A stretch of 64,000 bases of DNA from Candidatus Woesearchaeota archaeon. GTDB taxonomy: Archaea; Nanobdellota; Nanobdellia; Woesearchaeales; UBA9642. Location of the stretch: contig QZIT01000006.1 in the NCBI GenBank assembly GCA_003599145.1, positions 186,001 through 250,000 of the forward strand, read 5' to 3'. Shown piece by piece: positions 41,718 to 51,420 of this stretch. Every line of letters starts with the position of its first letter. Within the stretch, counting starts at the first letter, position 1. The position numbers were made by a program, and so were the translations under genes. Under the pieces are notes generated by a model that was given only the letters and a program-made list of their open reading frames with translations, was not told where the DNA came from and did no database searches.

Positions 41718-42080
41718 ATGGTAAAGATCACAGTAATCAGTCCTGATCTTGCACGATTAGGAAAGAAAATGAGTGATCTCAAAGATGATGGTTTCAAAAA
41801 AGAAGTTCATGAAAGCATCAGAAAAGTACTCCCTGTAATACACAGGGATGCATACGAGAACTGTCCAAAAGACACAGGAATACTATCAGCGTCACTCAAT
41901 GTTGGTTTTGAAGATGAAACAACAGGATACATTGCTGACGGAGTGTTTTATGGTGTATTCCAAGAAGAAGGGACAAGATTTATCGAGCCAAAACATTTCA
42001 TGAGAAATGCAGTGAACAAGAATTTTCCAAGAGTGGAAAATGAAGTCACAGCATCAATCAAGAAGAAATTCAATCAGTAA
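41718..42080 (+). CDS. HK97 gp10-like tail-completion protein
   Basis: A 120-aa protein with the hallmark pattern of gp10-like proteins: AYENCPKDTGILSASLNVGF, then VFYGVFQEEGTRFIEPKHFMRNAV, where the GT-x(4)-P-x-F-M-x-A motif is diagnostic. It caps the tail tube at the head side. It has its own TATA box and overlaps the next gene by frame. Confidence 0.82.
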   Translation: MVKITVISPDLARLGKKMSDLKDDGFKKEVHESIRKVLPVIHRDAYENCPKDTGILSASLNVGFEDETTGYIADGVFYGVFQEEGTRFIEPKHFMRNAVNKNFPRVENEVTASIKKKFNQ

Positions 42081-42117
42081 AAGATCAGGCAAATCTTCAA
42101 GTGCGAGGAAGCCAAGA

Positions 42118-42582
42118 ATGGAAAAAGAGCCAATAATAATAGTTCAGGAACTCCTGAGATCAAACCTATACGATTACAATACTTCTCGCACTTCAAGCTG
42201 GATATACCCTGACTTTCCAAAAGTAAACTTAGGAAATGAATCTTATCCAAGAGTCTCTGTTACTGATTATGATGAGCCAGCAAAAAAGATGAGTGTAGGC
42301 ACGTCAAATGAAATGCAATCAGTAAACATTGATATCAATGTGTGGATAAAATCTGGATTGATATATGAACGTGATGATGAACAGTTTGAAGGAGCAAAGC
42401 TTCGTGATGCTATTGCTCGAGAGATTGTTGATGTGTTGAGAACAATGCAAGATGTGATGGCAGTCTCAGGACTGCACAACTATGAACGTATAGGAATGAA
42501 ATCAATCAATTCCGAAGTACCTGAAGGAATACTTCGAAAACAGATTACAGTTAGATTTCAAAGACCTGTAATCAGAGCATAA
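42118..42582 (+). CDS. Tail terminator-like protein, 154 aa
   Basis: An alpha/beta protein (IIIVQELLRSNLYDYN, INVWIKSGLIYERDDEQFEGAKLRDAIAREI kept in two parts by the family) resembling tail-terminator proteins of the DUF3168/gpU type, placed between the completion protein and the tail tube. The start at ATG 42118 has GCGAGG upstream; the longer open frame covers the gp10-like end. Confidence 0.6.
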   Translation: MEKEPIIIVQELLRSNLYDYNTSRTSSWIYPDFPKVNLGNESYPRVSVTDYDEPAKKMSVGTSNEMQSVNIDINVWIKSGLIYERDDEQFEGAKLRDAIAREIVDVLRTMQDVMAVSGLHNYERIGMKSINSEVPEGILRKQITVRFQRPVIRA

Positions 42583-42603
42583 AAACTAGGAGGATGATTA
42601 ACA

Positions 42604-43077
42604 ATGGCAATATTTTTCGGAACTCAAGGAAACATAAAGATCGACACAGTTCAGAGCAAGAACGTGACAGAATGGAGCTTGTCAACAAGCGGAGATGTAG
42701 AGCAGATCAAGACAATAGGCAATTTCACAATATTTGATGAGAAGCCACTTGATCTTGTTGAAGGCAGCCTAAGCCTTATCACAGATGATGCACAATTCAT
42801 CTCAAAGCTATTCGGCGATGTTGAAGAAACTGCAGATACTCCTGCAACAGGAGACACAACCACAACTGTGACTCTTGGAACTAACAGGATCAAGTTTGAT
42901 GCAGAATTCCTTTACACTGATGCAAAAGGCAATCAGATGAAAATAGAATGCAAAGACTGTATCGCAACAGATCACGAATTCAGCAACGAAGCAGAAGGAA
43001 TCTATGAAGAAACATTCAGCTTCAACGTGAAACCTGAAGATGTGACAATAACTCACATCAAAAAAGCAGTTGTGTAA
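42604..43077 (+). CDS. Major tail tube protein
   Basis: A 157-aa beta-rich protein. IFFGTQGNIKIDTVQSK, then VTEWSLSTSGDVEQIK, followed by an Asp/Thr-rich loop, reads like the beta-sandwich that stacks in hexameric rings around the tape measure. The good AGGAGG ribosome-binding site and position after the terminator and before the chaperone fit a highly expressed tube gene. Confidence 0.75.
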   Translation: MAIFFGTQGNIKIDTVQSKNVTEWSLSTSGDVEQIKTIGNFTIFDEKPLDLVEGSLSLITDDAQFISKLFGDVEETADTPATGDTTTTVTLGTNRIKFDAEFLYTDAKGNQMKIECKDCIATDHEFSNEAEGIYEETFSFNVKPEDVTITHIKKAVV

Positions 43078-43404
43078 ATGATTATGACTGAAACAATGAA
43101 AAAAGAAAGTGAAGCGGTATCCGCAGAAGTGTTTGAACAAACAGACTTTCGCAACATCAAGATATACAATATGCACAAAGATGTTGTTGCGGAATTCTTT
43201 GAATACTGCAAGAAGAATGCAGGAGGAAAACATTCTGCAGGGATACATCTTTTGCTTTCAAAAGCCAAAGCTTTCGACATGCTCTATGGAATGGATGCAC
43301 GATTGAGAGCTGTAGAACACCAAGTGGGTTTATTGGTGAATAAACAGAGTGTCGAGGAACACTCCAAACCCAAACTTGAGATAAAAACAATTGGAGGTGT
43401 GTGA
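43078..43404 (+). CDS. Viral protein, unknown, between tail tube and chaperone, 108 aa
   Basis: Helical and mixed protein, starting 1 nt after the tube gene (ATG 43078 or 43084). It has FRNIKIYNMHKDVVAEFFEY and RLRAVEHQVGLLV. It overlaps the chaperone by 4 nt. No known family; a tail-assembly role by position only. Confidence 0.5.
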   Translation: MIMTETMKKESEAVSAEVFEQTDFRNIKIYNMHKDVVAEFFEYCKKNAGGKHSAGIHLLLSKAKAFDMLYGMDARLRAVEHQVGLLVNKQSVEEHSKPKLEIKTIGGV

Positions 43405-43733
43405 TTATGCAAAAATTGAGTATTAATGATTTGTTAAACAAGACTGGTGAAAAGAAAAGAATCGAAGTACCTTATGACGATGGAGTTGTAGAGATGGAAA
43501 TAGCTCCAGTCACATTCGGACCTGTAAGCAAGATCCAATCAAAAGGTACGGATGATTCAACAATGACTCGTGAAATGATCAAGATAGCAACAGGACTGAC
43601 GGATGATCAGATTGACAAACTGCCATTAGGATTTGTTCCTGCTCTTGGAGAAGCAATATCCAAAGCATCAGGACTTGATAAAATGTCCCAGAGGAAATCT
43701 GAAAGTTTTCCAAATCCTCAGAAGGTAAACTGA
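43401..43733 (+). CDS. Tail-assembly chaperone, G-like part
   Basis: A 110-aa protein (LSINDLLNKTGEKKRIEVPY, VTFGPVSKIQS, EMIKIATGLTDDQIDKLPLG), the usual pattern and position of a lambda gpG or SPP1-like chaperone just before the tape measure gene. It ends in TGA at 43731-43733. A second frame continues through this stop (see the next entry). Confidence 0.7.
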   Translation: MIMQKLSINDLLNKTGEKKRIEVPYDDGVVEMEIAPVTFGPVSKIQSKGTDDSTMTREMIKIATGLTDDQIDKLPLGFVPALGEAISKASGLDKMSQRKSESFPNPQKVN

Positions 43734-43876
43734 TATACATCCTTCTGAGGCACTATCAGATGAGCTGGGAACAAATACATTCCTTGACAATGCCACAGTT
43801 TTACTTCATGATATCAGCATACAATGAAGAAATCAAGGAGAAAAACAAGCAGATCAAGAAATCAAGGAAGAAATAA
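43703..43876 (+). CDS. Possible frameshift extension of the tail chaperone (T-like)
   Basis: The -1 frame is open from 43703 (after a TGA at 43700) to a stop at 43874-43876 and encodes LLRHYQMSWEQIHSLTMPQF and a Lys/Glu helix. This is the layout of the gpGT frameshift product: a helical second part containing W-x-x-I-x-x-L-P-x-F-like residues. No canonical X-XXY-YYZ slippery heptamer is seen in the 31-nt overlap; T-TTT-CCA at 43706-43712 is the nearest. Alternatively it is read by reinitiation at a non-ATG codon overlapping the stop (CTG 43730). Confidence 0.5.
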   Translation, partial: KFSKSSEGKLIYILLRHYQMSWEQIHSLTMPQFYFMISAYNEEIKEKNKQIKKSRKK

Positions 43877-43910
43877 TTCCTGCGAGGACGGGGTAAAACA
43901 CTATGGGTAA

Positions 43911-46900
43911 ATGTCAATGGTTGAATCAGTCAGAATTACTTTCAAGGGCGAAGACAATGTCAGTCCTGCACTGACAAGAATACATTCAGGAATAAATAGT
44001 CTTAGCTCCGGCGTTGATTCTGTTGGCAAAACATTCTCTGATTTCAATAAGAAACTTCTCATAGGATTTACAGCAATAGCAACAGCAGTCACAGCTATTG
44101 GAATAAAAGCAGTCAAGAGTTTTGGAGAATTCGACAAACAAATAAGACGAGTCCAGGTGCTTGCTGGAGGCACTGAAGAAGACTTCAAAAAACTTGCTGA
44201 TACAGCTTTCAAGCTTGGATCAAGTACTGCTTTCTCTGCACAAGAAGTTGCACAAGCATTTGAAGAATTTGCAAAGGCAGGATTTAATGTAAACCAGATT
44301 TTAAGAGCATCAGAATCTACTCTTGGACTTGCAACTGCAGGAAATGTTTCATTGGCAGAAGCAGTCAGCATCTCAGTTGCAGCAATGAATTCATTCCAGC
44401 GAGATGCAGAGGATATGAATGGTGTTGCAACAGTTCTCACGACTACATTCACCAACTCAGCCCAAAGCTTGCAAGATCTTGGAGAAGCATTAAAGATTGT
44501 CGGACCTCTTGCATCAAGTCTTGGAATAAGCCTTGAAGAAGTAAGTGCTGCTCTTGGAACACTTGCAAATGTAGGTATTAAAGGAAGTCTTGCAGGAACA
44601 TCATTAAACCAGGCATTATTACAGCTACTTAGCCCGACTGATGATTCTGCAGAAGCAATGGAGAATCTTGGAGTAAACTTCTTTACATTAAATGAAGCTG
44701 GCCAAGCAGCAAAAGCAACAATCCAAGCAACAAGAGATGAATTCAGCTCATTAAAAGACAAAGTCAGACAGAGTGATATAGAACTTGCACTACTTGGATC
44801 AAAACTTGCAGAAGCCAAAAGACAAATGAAATCATTTGGTGATGAAGCAAAAGCTCCTGATAAATTATCAAGTTCACTTAGTGGATTGCAGTCAGCTTTT
44901 GATGAATCAAGACTAAAAAATACTGAATTAAGAGAATCACTTGAAGCGCAAGAAAAGACGCTTCAAGATCTAAGAAAGCAAGTTACTGAGGGACAGCAGG
45001 AATTTGTTGGATTAAGAGATGCAACTAAACAACTCAATGATGCATTCCAAGAAATAGATGCATCAACAGTTCAGAAAGCCACAACTCTTGTCAAAATCTT
45101 TGAAGTAAGAGGAGCAAGAGCATTTCTGACACTTACAAAAGAACTCGATAACTTCAATGAAATATTCAAAACAATCGCATCAACAGAGATAAGAACTGAA
45201 CTTCTTGACGAATCGAGTCTTAAAGCTGCACTTAGCGCTCAGGATAGCTTCTCACGACAGTTCGGAATTACATTTGAGAAATTAACTCAGAATGCGACAA
45301 AAGTACCCGAAGGCATTGATGAAGCATTAAAGAATTCAAAACTTGACGAGAGAGCAAGAGATATATTTAGAAATATGAGAAGTGAAGTCAATGCATTAAA
45401 GCTTGACAGCGAATCAATAGAAGCTGTTCTTTCTGATTTCCTACCTCTTGATTCCGTCAAAGATTTCAGAGAGATCATACAATTAACAGATGCTGACTTT
45501 GAAAATTTTCTATTAAGCATCAATGCCTTAAATCAAGATGCACAAACCCTGAACAAAACACTTCTTCAAAATCTTGGAAGTGCATTTGAAGAATTACAAG
45601 ATACTGTAACAACTGCATTTATCAGAATAGGTGGAGCAATAGCCCAAAGACTCAATTTATCAAGCATAGTAAAGAATATTCAGCAAGCAGTAGAAGACTT
45701 CTCAACAGGAGATGGAATAGAAAAACTTGCTGATAAAATAGTAAATGTCATAAGGCTCATTCAGTCTTTCTTGAAAGGAGTCGGAGAAGGATTCAAACAA
45801 GTATTCACACCAGACATTCTTGACAGATTAAAATCAGCATTTGGCACTGCTTTCTCATCTATGCAAAGCAATGCAGAAGGCTTTGGAAATGTGGTTGGTA
45901 GAGTTCTTGGAAGTGTGGTAAAAGGTGGAGCAGAACTCATCACCAGAGTCCTTAATAGCAATCTTATTGAGAATGCAAGCAATATGTTTTCTCGTCTTGG
46001 AAATGTTCTTGAAAAAATAGGACCTACTGTTGGTGCTGTTGCAGCTGGATTTGTATTATTAACTCCGATTCTTACACCAATAATCTATGTCGTAAGCAAG
46101 ATTTTCAGTGGATTTGGATTACTCATCAATATCTTGTTATCTTCTGGAAAAGCTATTGGTGCTCTTGCTGGAGGAACAGCAAAACTCACCACTGGACTTG
46201 CTGGAATAACTGCAAAAGTCACAGGAGTAGGAAGTGCAGCTACAACAGCGACAGCTACAACAGGAGGATTTCTTGCAAAACTTGGAACAATTGGATCAAG
46301 CATTGGAAGCATATTCACTGCAATAGGCAGTGCTCTCGGAGTAAGTGCAGGAGTAGCTGCTGCTATTGTTGTGGCCATAATAGGAACAATCATCGGGTTC
46401 GTAAATCAAGTGAGACAAAACTTCTTAGGACTCGGAGATGATTTCAGGACAATATTTGGATTCATCGGAGGAGTTCTTACAGCAATAGGTGCAGGAATCA
46501 AAGAAAGTCTTATAGATATAGGAACTCTCATTAAACCAATTTGGGAAGGCATCAAAGAAACTTTCAATGGACTCGGTAAAATACTCGCAAGTCTTGTCGC
46601 AGTTGTTGTCAAACCATTTGCAAATAGCATAAGAGATGCAGGAGATCAGGGGTTCAACACATTTGAAATAATCAAGAATGCAGTATCTTTCCTATTTACT
46701 CCTCTAAAACTTGTCTTGACAATAGTTGGAAGTGTACTCAAAGCTATTGGAGCAATACTCAACTTTGTAGGAGATCTCATTGGAGGAATTGTTGAATTTG
46801 GTTTTATTGTTGCAGATGCTTTCAAGAGATTTAAGGATGAAGGATTCTCCGCATTTAATGAAGTTGGAGAAGCAGCTAAAAGAATCGGAGTGTCTATTCT

Positions 46901-48020
46901 GACATCATTTGTCAGTGCAATAGACTCAATCATAAACATATTTATCGACTTAATCAATGAACTTATCAAAGTAGTAAAGAAGATTCCTCTTCTGAATAAA
47001 GCTATTGGAGAAGATTTCAAGTTAGACAAGAATGTACTCGGAAACCTGACTGGATTCACAAAAGATGCACAAAAAACAACTGTATCTCAAACCAATGTCC
47101 AACAAAAATCCGTATCCGTCACATCGTATGCAAAAGCAAGTTCTTCAGCACTTGCTCAAGAGAGTGCATCCGTAACAAAAAGTGCTGTTCAACCATTCAA
47201 GCAGGCCACGATAGATGTATCTGATTTAGGAATTCAGGCAGCATCGAATTTTACGATGCCTTTCAAAGATCCTGTAACATCTGCACAATCAAAAGCAGAT
47301 GTCCTCTCAGTATTCCCAACAAATGCACAAGCATCTCAGATGGGAAGAAACTTTGGAGCTGCATTCTTCACAGGATTATCAGATGGAATGAAAGCCACTG
47401 CTGCAGTATTTGACTCGAGCATCAAGCCAATCTTTGCGAGTATGATTTCCTCGCTTAAAGAATTCATTGCAGTATTTATCAGAGATTTGTATGTCTTGAG
47501 AATAGTTCCTGCATTCATGCAGAATCTCGTCTTGAAAATTCATACTGCTTTTGTTTCAGGATGGCATCACATGTTTCTTGCAGTGATTGATGTTACTGAA
47601 AAAGCAATGAATGGAATCCTGACAAATCTGGGAAAGTTTTACAATCAACTTGTAAGTGTCGTCAATAAGTTAATTGCAGAATATAATAGAGCAGCAGATA
47701 TATTGTCAAGAGATATTACAAGGACAACATACAAAACTGTAACTGACAAAAAAGGCAATACTAAAAGAGTTGCTCAAACTGAGACTTTATTCAAAGGAGT
47801 CAATGTTCAGAGATTGAATCAGTTTTCTCCAGTGCAATTAACTCCTCTAAAACTTGAAAGGCCAGCACTTCCACAAGCACCAAGTGTTGCTGTAGATGCA
47901 GGAGGATTTAGCGTAAACATACAGAACTTCAATGCAGGATCTGAATCTGACAAACAGAAGTTATTCTCTGAAATTGATGCATACATAGCAAGACAACTCG
48001 GACAACTGGTGAGAATATGA
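43911..48020 (+). CDS. Tape measure protein, 1369 aa
   Basis: The largest viral gene. Residues 1-140 contain an N-terminal tape-measure segment (VRITFKGEDNVSPALTRIHSG). Long coiled coils follow (about 260-370), then hydrophobic stretches (about 700-860, ALGVSAGVAAAIVVAIIG type and GAGIKESLIDIGTLIK) and a C-terminal soluble region to 1369. This pattern, and position after the chaperone, is the mark of a tape measure. At about 0.15 nm per residue the tail would be near 200 nm. It should also line the tube and enter the host membrane. Confidence 0.88.
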   Translation: MSMVESVRITFKGEDNVSPALTRIHSGINSLSSGVDSVGKTFSDFNKKLLIGFTAIATAVTAIGIKAVKSFGEFDKQIRRVQVLAGGTEEDFKKLADTAFKLGSSTAFSAQEVAQAFEEFAKAGFNVNQILRASESTLGLATAGNVSLAEAVSISVAAMNSFQRDAEDMNGVATVLTTTFTNSAQSLQDLGEALKIVGPLASSLGISLEEVSAALGTLANVGIKGSLAGTSLNQALLQLLSPTDDSAEAMENLGVNFFTLNEAGQAAKATIQATRDEFSSLKDKVRQSDIELALLGSKLAEAKRQMKSFGDEAKAPDKLSSSLSGLQSAFDESRLKNTELRESLEAQEKTLQDLRKQVTEGQQEFVGLRDATKQLNDAFQEIDASTVQKATTLVKIFEVRGARAFLTLTKELDNFNEIFKTIASTEIRTELLDESSLKAALSAQDSFSRQFGITFEKLTQNATKVPEGIDEALKNSKLDERARDIFRNMRSEVNALKLDSESIEAVLSDFLPLDSVKDFREIIQLTDADFENFLLSINALNQDAQTLNKTLLQNLGSAFEELQDTVTTAFIRIGGAIAQRLNLSSIVKNIQQAVEDFSTGDGIEKLADKIVNVIRLIQSFLKGVGEGFKQVFTPDILDRLKSAFGTAFSSMQSNAEGFGNVVGRVLGSVVKGGAELITRVLNSNLIENASNMFSRLGNVLEKIGPTVGAVAAGFVLLTPILTPIIYVVSKIFSGFGLLINILLSSGKAIGALAGGTAKLTTGLAGITAKVTGVGSAATTATATTGGFLAKLGTIGSSIGSIFTAIGSALGVSAGVAAAIVVAIIGTIIGFVNQVRQNFLGLGDDFRTIFGFIGGVLTAIGAGIKESLIDIGTLIKPIWEGIKETFNGLGKILASLVAVVVKPFANSIRDAGDQGFNTFEIIKNAVSFLFTPLKLVLTIVGSVLKAIGAILNFVGDLIGGIVEFGFIVADAFKRFKDEGFSAFNEVGEAAKRIGVSILTSFVSAIDSIINIFIDLINELIKVVKKIPLLNKAIGEDFKLDKNVLGNLTGFTKDAQKTTVSQTNVQQKSVSVTSYAKASSSALAQESASVTKSAVQPFKQATIDVSDLGIQAASNFTMPFKDPVTSAQSKADVLSVFPTNAQASQMGRNFGAAFFTGLSDGMKATAAVFDSSIKPIFASMISSLKEFIAVFIRDLYVLRIVPAFMQNLVLKIHTAFVSGWHHMFLAVIDVTEKAMNGILTNLGKFYNQLVSVVNKLIAEYNRAADILSRDITRTTYKTVTDKKGNTKRVAQTETLFKGVNVQRLNQFSPVQLTPLKLERPALPQAPSVAVDAGGFSVNIQNFNAGSESDKQKLFSEIDAYIARQLGQLVRI

Positions 48021-48400
48021 AACTCTTAGATCAAAACCAAACACAAACATTGCTCGAATTCAACAATGTAGACAGAGCAATTACAAAGCTTGAAACAAAG
48101 ACAAAAGTGATCTGGATAGAACACGAAATTCCAAATAAGAGAGGTAACATCAGACATTTTCTTGGATCAAGCGACGGAGATGTTGTGTTATCAGGAAAAC
48201 TTCTTGGAAGTCATGCAACAAAAGCATCGAATAAAGGAATCATACGAAGTCTCACACTCAATGGTACAATTCTCTATCTTGATACAGAAGGCTATGAGGA
48301 TGATCTCAATGGAAGATATGTCATCACAGACATAGATATTCCTGAACAAGGTGGAGAGCCATGGGAATTTACAATCGTACTGACAGAATTTAGTAACTGA
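48017..48400 (+). CDS. Tail tip protein (distal-tail-like), 127 aa
   Basis: A beta-rich protein (LETKTKVIWIEHEIPNKRG, LSGKLLGSHATKASNKG, YVITDIDIPEQGGEPWEFTI). It starts 4 nt inside the tape measure and precedes the hub gene, the place of the distal-tail or tail-initiator protein. Family evidence is positional. Confidence 0.55.
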   Translation: MKLLDQNQTQTLLEFNNVDRAITKLETKTKVIWIEHEIPNKRGNIRHFLGSSDGDVVLSGKLLGSHATKASNKGIIRSLTLNGTILYLDTEGYEDDLNGRYVITDIDIPEQGGEPWEFTIVLTEFSN

Positions 48401-48407
48401 TGAAAAC

Positions 48408-50960
48408 ATGAATGAGTCGCATAAACCAAAATTTAAAGCATTCCTTGACGTAGGAAATGGTTGGCAAGAAATAAGTAGTTATGTGACTAAATGGGACTCA
48501 AATCTTGGAGTTACATCGAGAACAAATACTGCATCATTGAATGTCGACTATAATGCTTTACTCATTCTGCAACAATTAGATTCATCAGCAAAAATAAAAA
48601 TTCTTGCAGGATATGATTCCAACAATCTCAAACTCATATTTGATGGGCTTGTTCAGAGCATAAAAAAAACAAATACGAAAGAAGAATTTGATTTGGAAGC
48701 AGAAGATTTTGCATCATTCATGCTAAATAGATTTATCACAGATGCATTTGCTCAAGAGAAAGCTGTCGATATAATCAAAGATATACTTTCTGAAAAGATT
48801 CCCGAGTACACTTGGGATATTGATTCTTTCGATGATAATGATTTCATTGTCGAGAAAATAGCTTTTGAAGATAAGCCAATTATCGAGATCATCGAATATC
48901 TTGCAGAACTTATTGGATTTGATTTTTGGGTGACAAGTGATGGAGAGGGATTAATAAAATTCCATTGCAAGATAAGAAAAAGTATAGAATCAGATTTTGT
49001 TTTGCAGAGAGGAGTTAATCTCAAGACACTGGTTTTTATTGAAGATAAAAGCCAGATGGCTAACAGAGTAATTGTTGAAGGAGATAAAAGAGAATTTGCA
49101 AAAACACAAAGATTTACAGGTAATGGAGTAACAAAAGAATACAGTCTCGTCTTCAAACCACATAACACAAGAGTGAGTGTTAATGGAGTAAATCTTATTG
49201 GTGGTGTTGAGGGAATTTCTCAAAATCCAGAGTTCTTTGTTGATTTCTTCGAGAAGAAAGTAACTCTCGTCAATACTCCTGCATTAATGGATCAAGTTGT
49301 AATCGATTACACCTATGATATTCCGATTAAAGTGGAAGCGACTGACTTTGCATCAATAAAAAAATATGGAGAGAAAGTTCAATTTATCAAGAATAAAAAT
49401 ATTAAAGAGAAATCAGAAGCCAAGAAGTATGCACGAGAATTCATTAAACAATACGGCAAACCTCTTTTCATAGCTGAGGCAGATGCTCCTGCAAGTGTTG
49501 ATTTTAATGTTGGAGAAGTCATTACTGTCAAAGATCTTTCAAAAGGAATAAATCACTCTATGCAAGTTTTGGAATGCTCTTATTCTTTCTCTAAAAGAGA
49601 AGGATTTACTTCATCTCTTAAACTTGCACAAACAACACAAACAGGATCTAACATTCTAAAAGATATCATCTTGAGATTAAAACAAGTTGAGGAATTATTG
49701 AAAGGTGATGTTGAGGTAGTTACAAAACTCACAACATTTGAAGACACGATAACAATCAGAATTAAGAGGATAACTGCAAAAAAAAGATCATTACTTCAAG
49801 GGTTTACATGGAGCAAGGAAGGAGTATGGAATCATAATGATTGGGGAGTTGATAATACTTCATCATTTCAAACATTCTTCGAATATGGCGACAAGGATGT
49901 AGTCTATAAAGACACTTCTTACTTTGCAGAGCATGAGTTAAATCTTGAAGTAATTTTCAGTCCTGAACTAAATAAGATTCTCGTATTCAGTTACAATGAA
50001 TGGACTCAAAATGCATACTCTGGAAAAACAGAATTCACAATCCCGACACCAACAATTTTGAAAGAAGTAATTGACAACATAAAACAAGATCTTGATAATT
50101 TATCGTTTGGATTATCACTGCATTCCAATTATAGTACTGCAACAATTTGGAGTTTGAATGGAGGAAGTCCACCATATTGGTCAAAGATTGGATTCACAAA
50201 GACAACTCCTGCAGGAGCTCCATCACAGAGAGTATTCGATAAAATTGCATATGAGAATATAGGAATTACTGAGCAGAATTCCTTTGAATTATATCTCAAA
50301 GAAGATTACTCTTTGCATGTGCCTATGTGGAGTATGAATTATGTGTGGAGCAGAACAGGAATCGAAGAAACCAGTCAAATACCTGTTTATGACAAGTCAG
50401 AGATTGATCAATTACATGCCAATGACAAGTTATCTCTTGCACAGGAATTCTTGAGTAACTTTGATAACGAATTCATCTACAGCAGAGCATTATGGAATAA
50501 GAAGCCAGTCATCGACTATGGACATACAGAAAATATTATCTTGAAAGAAATAAATGATTATCTTACAGCAGAAGACAGGACATCACTCAGATTCAACGAA
50601 CTCGAGGATGGCTTCTTCTGGAGCGTAAGAGGATGGAGCAAAGACGACTGGGGAAATATTCCTAGAGGACTTGCACAGCAAGATATTCAGAACAGAACTG
50701 AATCATCAAGCATCGCATCATCAGACAAGATCTTTGCAGAACTCTCCTGGTCAGAACAGTTTAATGGATGGTCGCTGAAATATTGGAGCAAAAATGGCTG
50801 GGTAAAATTCCAACAAGAACAGCAATCAAGTACTTTCGACAAAACAGAAACTGAATCGTTGATTGTAGAAGAACTGATTGGAATTGAAAATATCAACTCG
50901 CTAAACAATCAGATTTCAGTCGTGAACACAAGATCAAAATGGAGTGAGGCAACATGGTAA
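48408..50960 (+). CDS. Tail hub / baseplate protein with Trp repeats, 850 aa
   Basis: Residues 1-420 look like a gp27-type hub: a beta-rich start (AFLDVGNGWQEISSYVTKWDS), LGFDFWV-like and IDYTYDIPIKVEATDFAS segments and a helix. Residues 430-850 contain Trp-rich units (GFTWSKEGVWNHNDWG near 467, IWSLNGGSPPYWSKIGF near 585, PMWSMNYVWSRTGI near 640, GFFWSVRGWSKDDWG near 725, GWSLKYWSKNGW near 785). These might contact carbohydrate or other surface groups. Hub assignment rests on position and pattern. Confidence 0.65.
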   Translation: MNESHKPKFKAFLDVGNGWQEISSYVTKWDSNLGVTSRTNTASLNVDYNALLILQQLDSSAKIKILAGYDSNNLKLIFDGLVQSIKKTNTKEEFDLEAEDFASFMLNRFITDAFAQEKAVDIIKDILSEKIPEYTWDIDSFDDNDFIVEKIAFEDKPIIEIIEYLAELIGFDFWVTSDGEGLIKFHCKIRKSIESDFVLQRGVNLKTLVFIEDKSQMANRVIVEGDKREFAKTQRFTGNGVTKEYSLVFKPHNTRVSVNGVNLIGGVEGISQNPEFFVDFFEKKVTLVNTPALMDQVVIDYTYDIPIKVEATDFASIKKYGEKVQFIKNKNIKEKSEAKKYAREFIKQYGKPLFIAEADAPASVDFNVGEVITVKDLSKGINHSMQVLECSYSFSKREGFTSSLKLAQTTQTGSNILKDIILRLKQVEELLKGDVEVVTKLTTFEDTITIRIKRITAKKRSLLQGFTWSKEGVWNHNDWGVDNTSSFQTFFEYGDKDVVYKDTSYFAEHELNLEVIFSPELNKILVFSYNEWTQNAYSGKTEFTIPTPTILKEVIDNIKQDLDNLSFGLSLHSNYSTATIWSLNGGSPPYWSKIGFTKTTPAGAPSQRVFDKIAYENIGITEQNSFELYLKEDYSLHVPMWSMNYVWSRTGIEETSQIPVYDKSEIDQLHANDKLSLAQEFLSNFDNEFIYSRALWNKKPVIDYGHTENIILKEINDYLTAEDRTSLRFNELEDGFFWSVRGWSKDDWGNIPRGLAQQDIQNRTESSSIASSDKIFAELSWSEQFNGWSLKYWSKNGWVKFQQEQQSSTFDKTETESLIVEELIGIENINSLNNQISVVNTRSKWSEATW

Positions 50961-51415
50961 ACCAAAAAGATATTCTAAAAGCAAAAGGAGAAGTAAAAAT
51001 TCTCGTTGTAGACAAAGAAGGCAGAGTTATAAATTCACATACGATGAACAAGGTTGTGAATTTAGGCATAGAATCAATGCTTAAACACATCAATGGATCA
51101 TACACGAGCCTGATCAATTATTTCAAGATAGGAACAGGAACAAATGCAACAGTTGAAGCAGACACAGGACTTCAAACACCTGTAAATTTCTCTACTGGAG
51201 TCCCAACCAAAGCATTTGACAGTGTTGGATATCCCTCAGTAAAAGAAGTCAAATATCAATTAACTGTCGATTTTACTGAAGGCAATGGAAACACACTTTC
51301 AGAAATCGGAATGTTCTTCGCAGACAATAGAATGTTCTCAAGATTTACTCATCAAGGCATCAATAAGACGAGCTACATCAAAATAGTCTATCAATACACA
51401 ATAAAGATCGAGTAA
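50954..51415 (+). CDS. Tail-tip accessory protein, 153 aa
   Basis: A beta-rich protein with HTMNKVVNLGIESML, YFKIGTGTNATVEADTGLQT and TLSEIGMFFADNRMFSRF. The sequence TGLQTP and SEIGMF are typical of a small domain in tail fibre or baseplate proteins. It overlaps the hub gene end by 7 nt. The next gene carries a similar domain, suggesting a duplicated unit. Confidence 0.6.
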   Translation: MVNQKDILKAKGEVKILVVDKEGRVINSHTMNKVVNLGIESMLKHINGSYTSLINYFKIGTGTNATVEADTGLQTPVNFSTGVPTKAFDSVGYPSVKEVKYQLTVDFTEGNGNTLSEIGMFFADNRMFSRFTHQGINKTSYIKIVYQYTIKIE

Positions 51416-51420
51416 GAAAA

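Noticed and set aside
43901-44818. Long minus-strand ORF (305 codons) opposite the tape measure gene
   Set aside because: Ser/Ala/Pro-rich composition and full overlap with a convincing tape measure gene mark it as a shadow.
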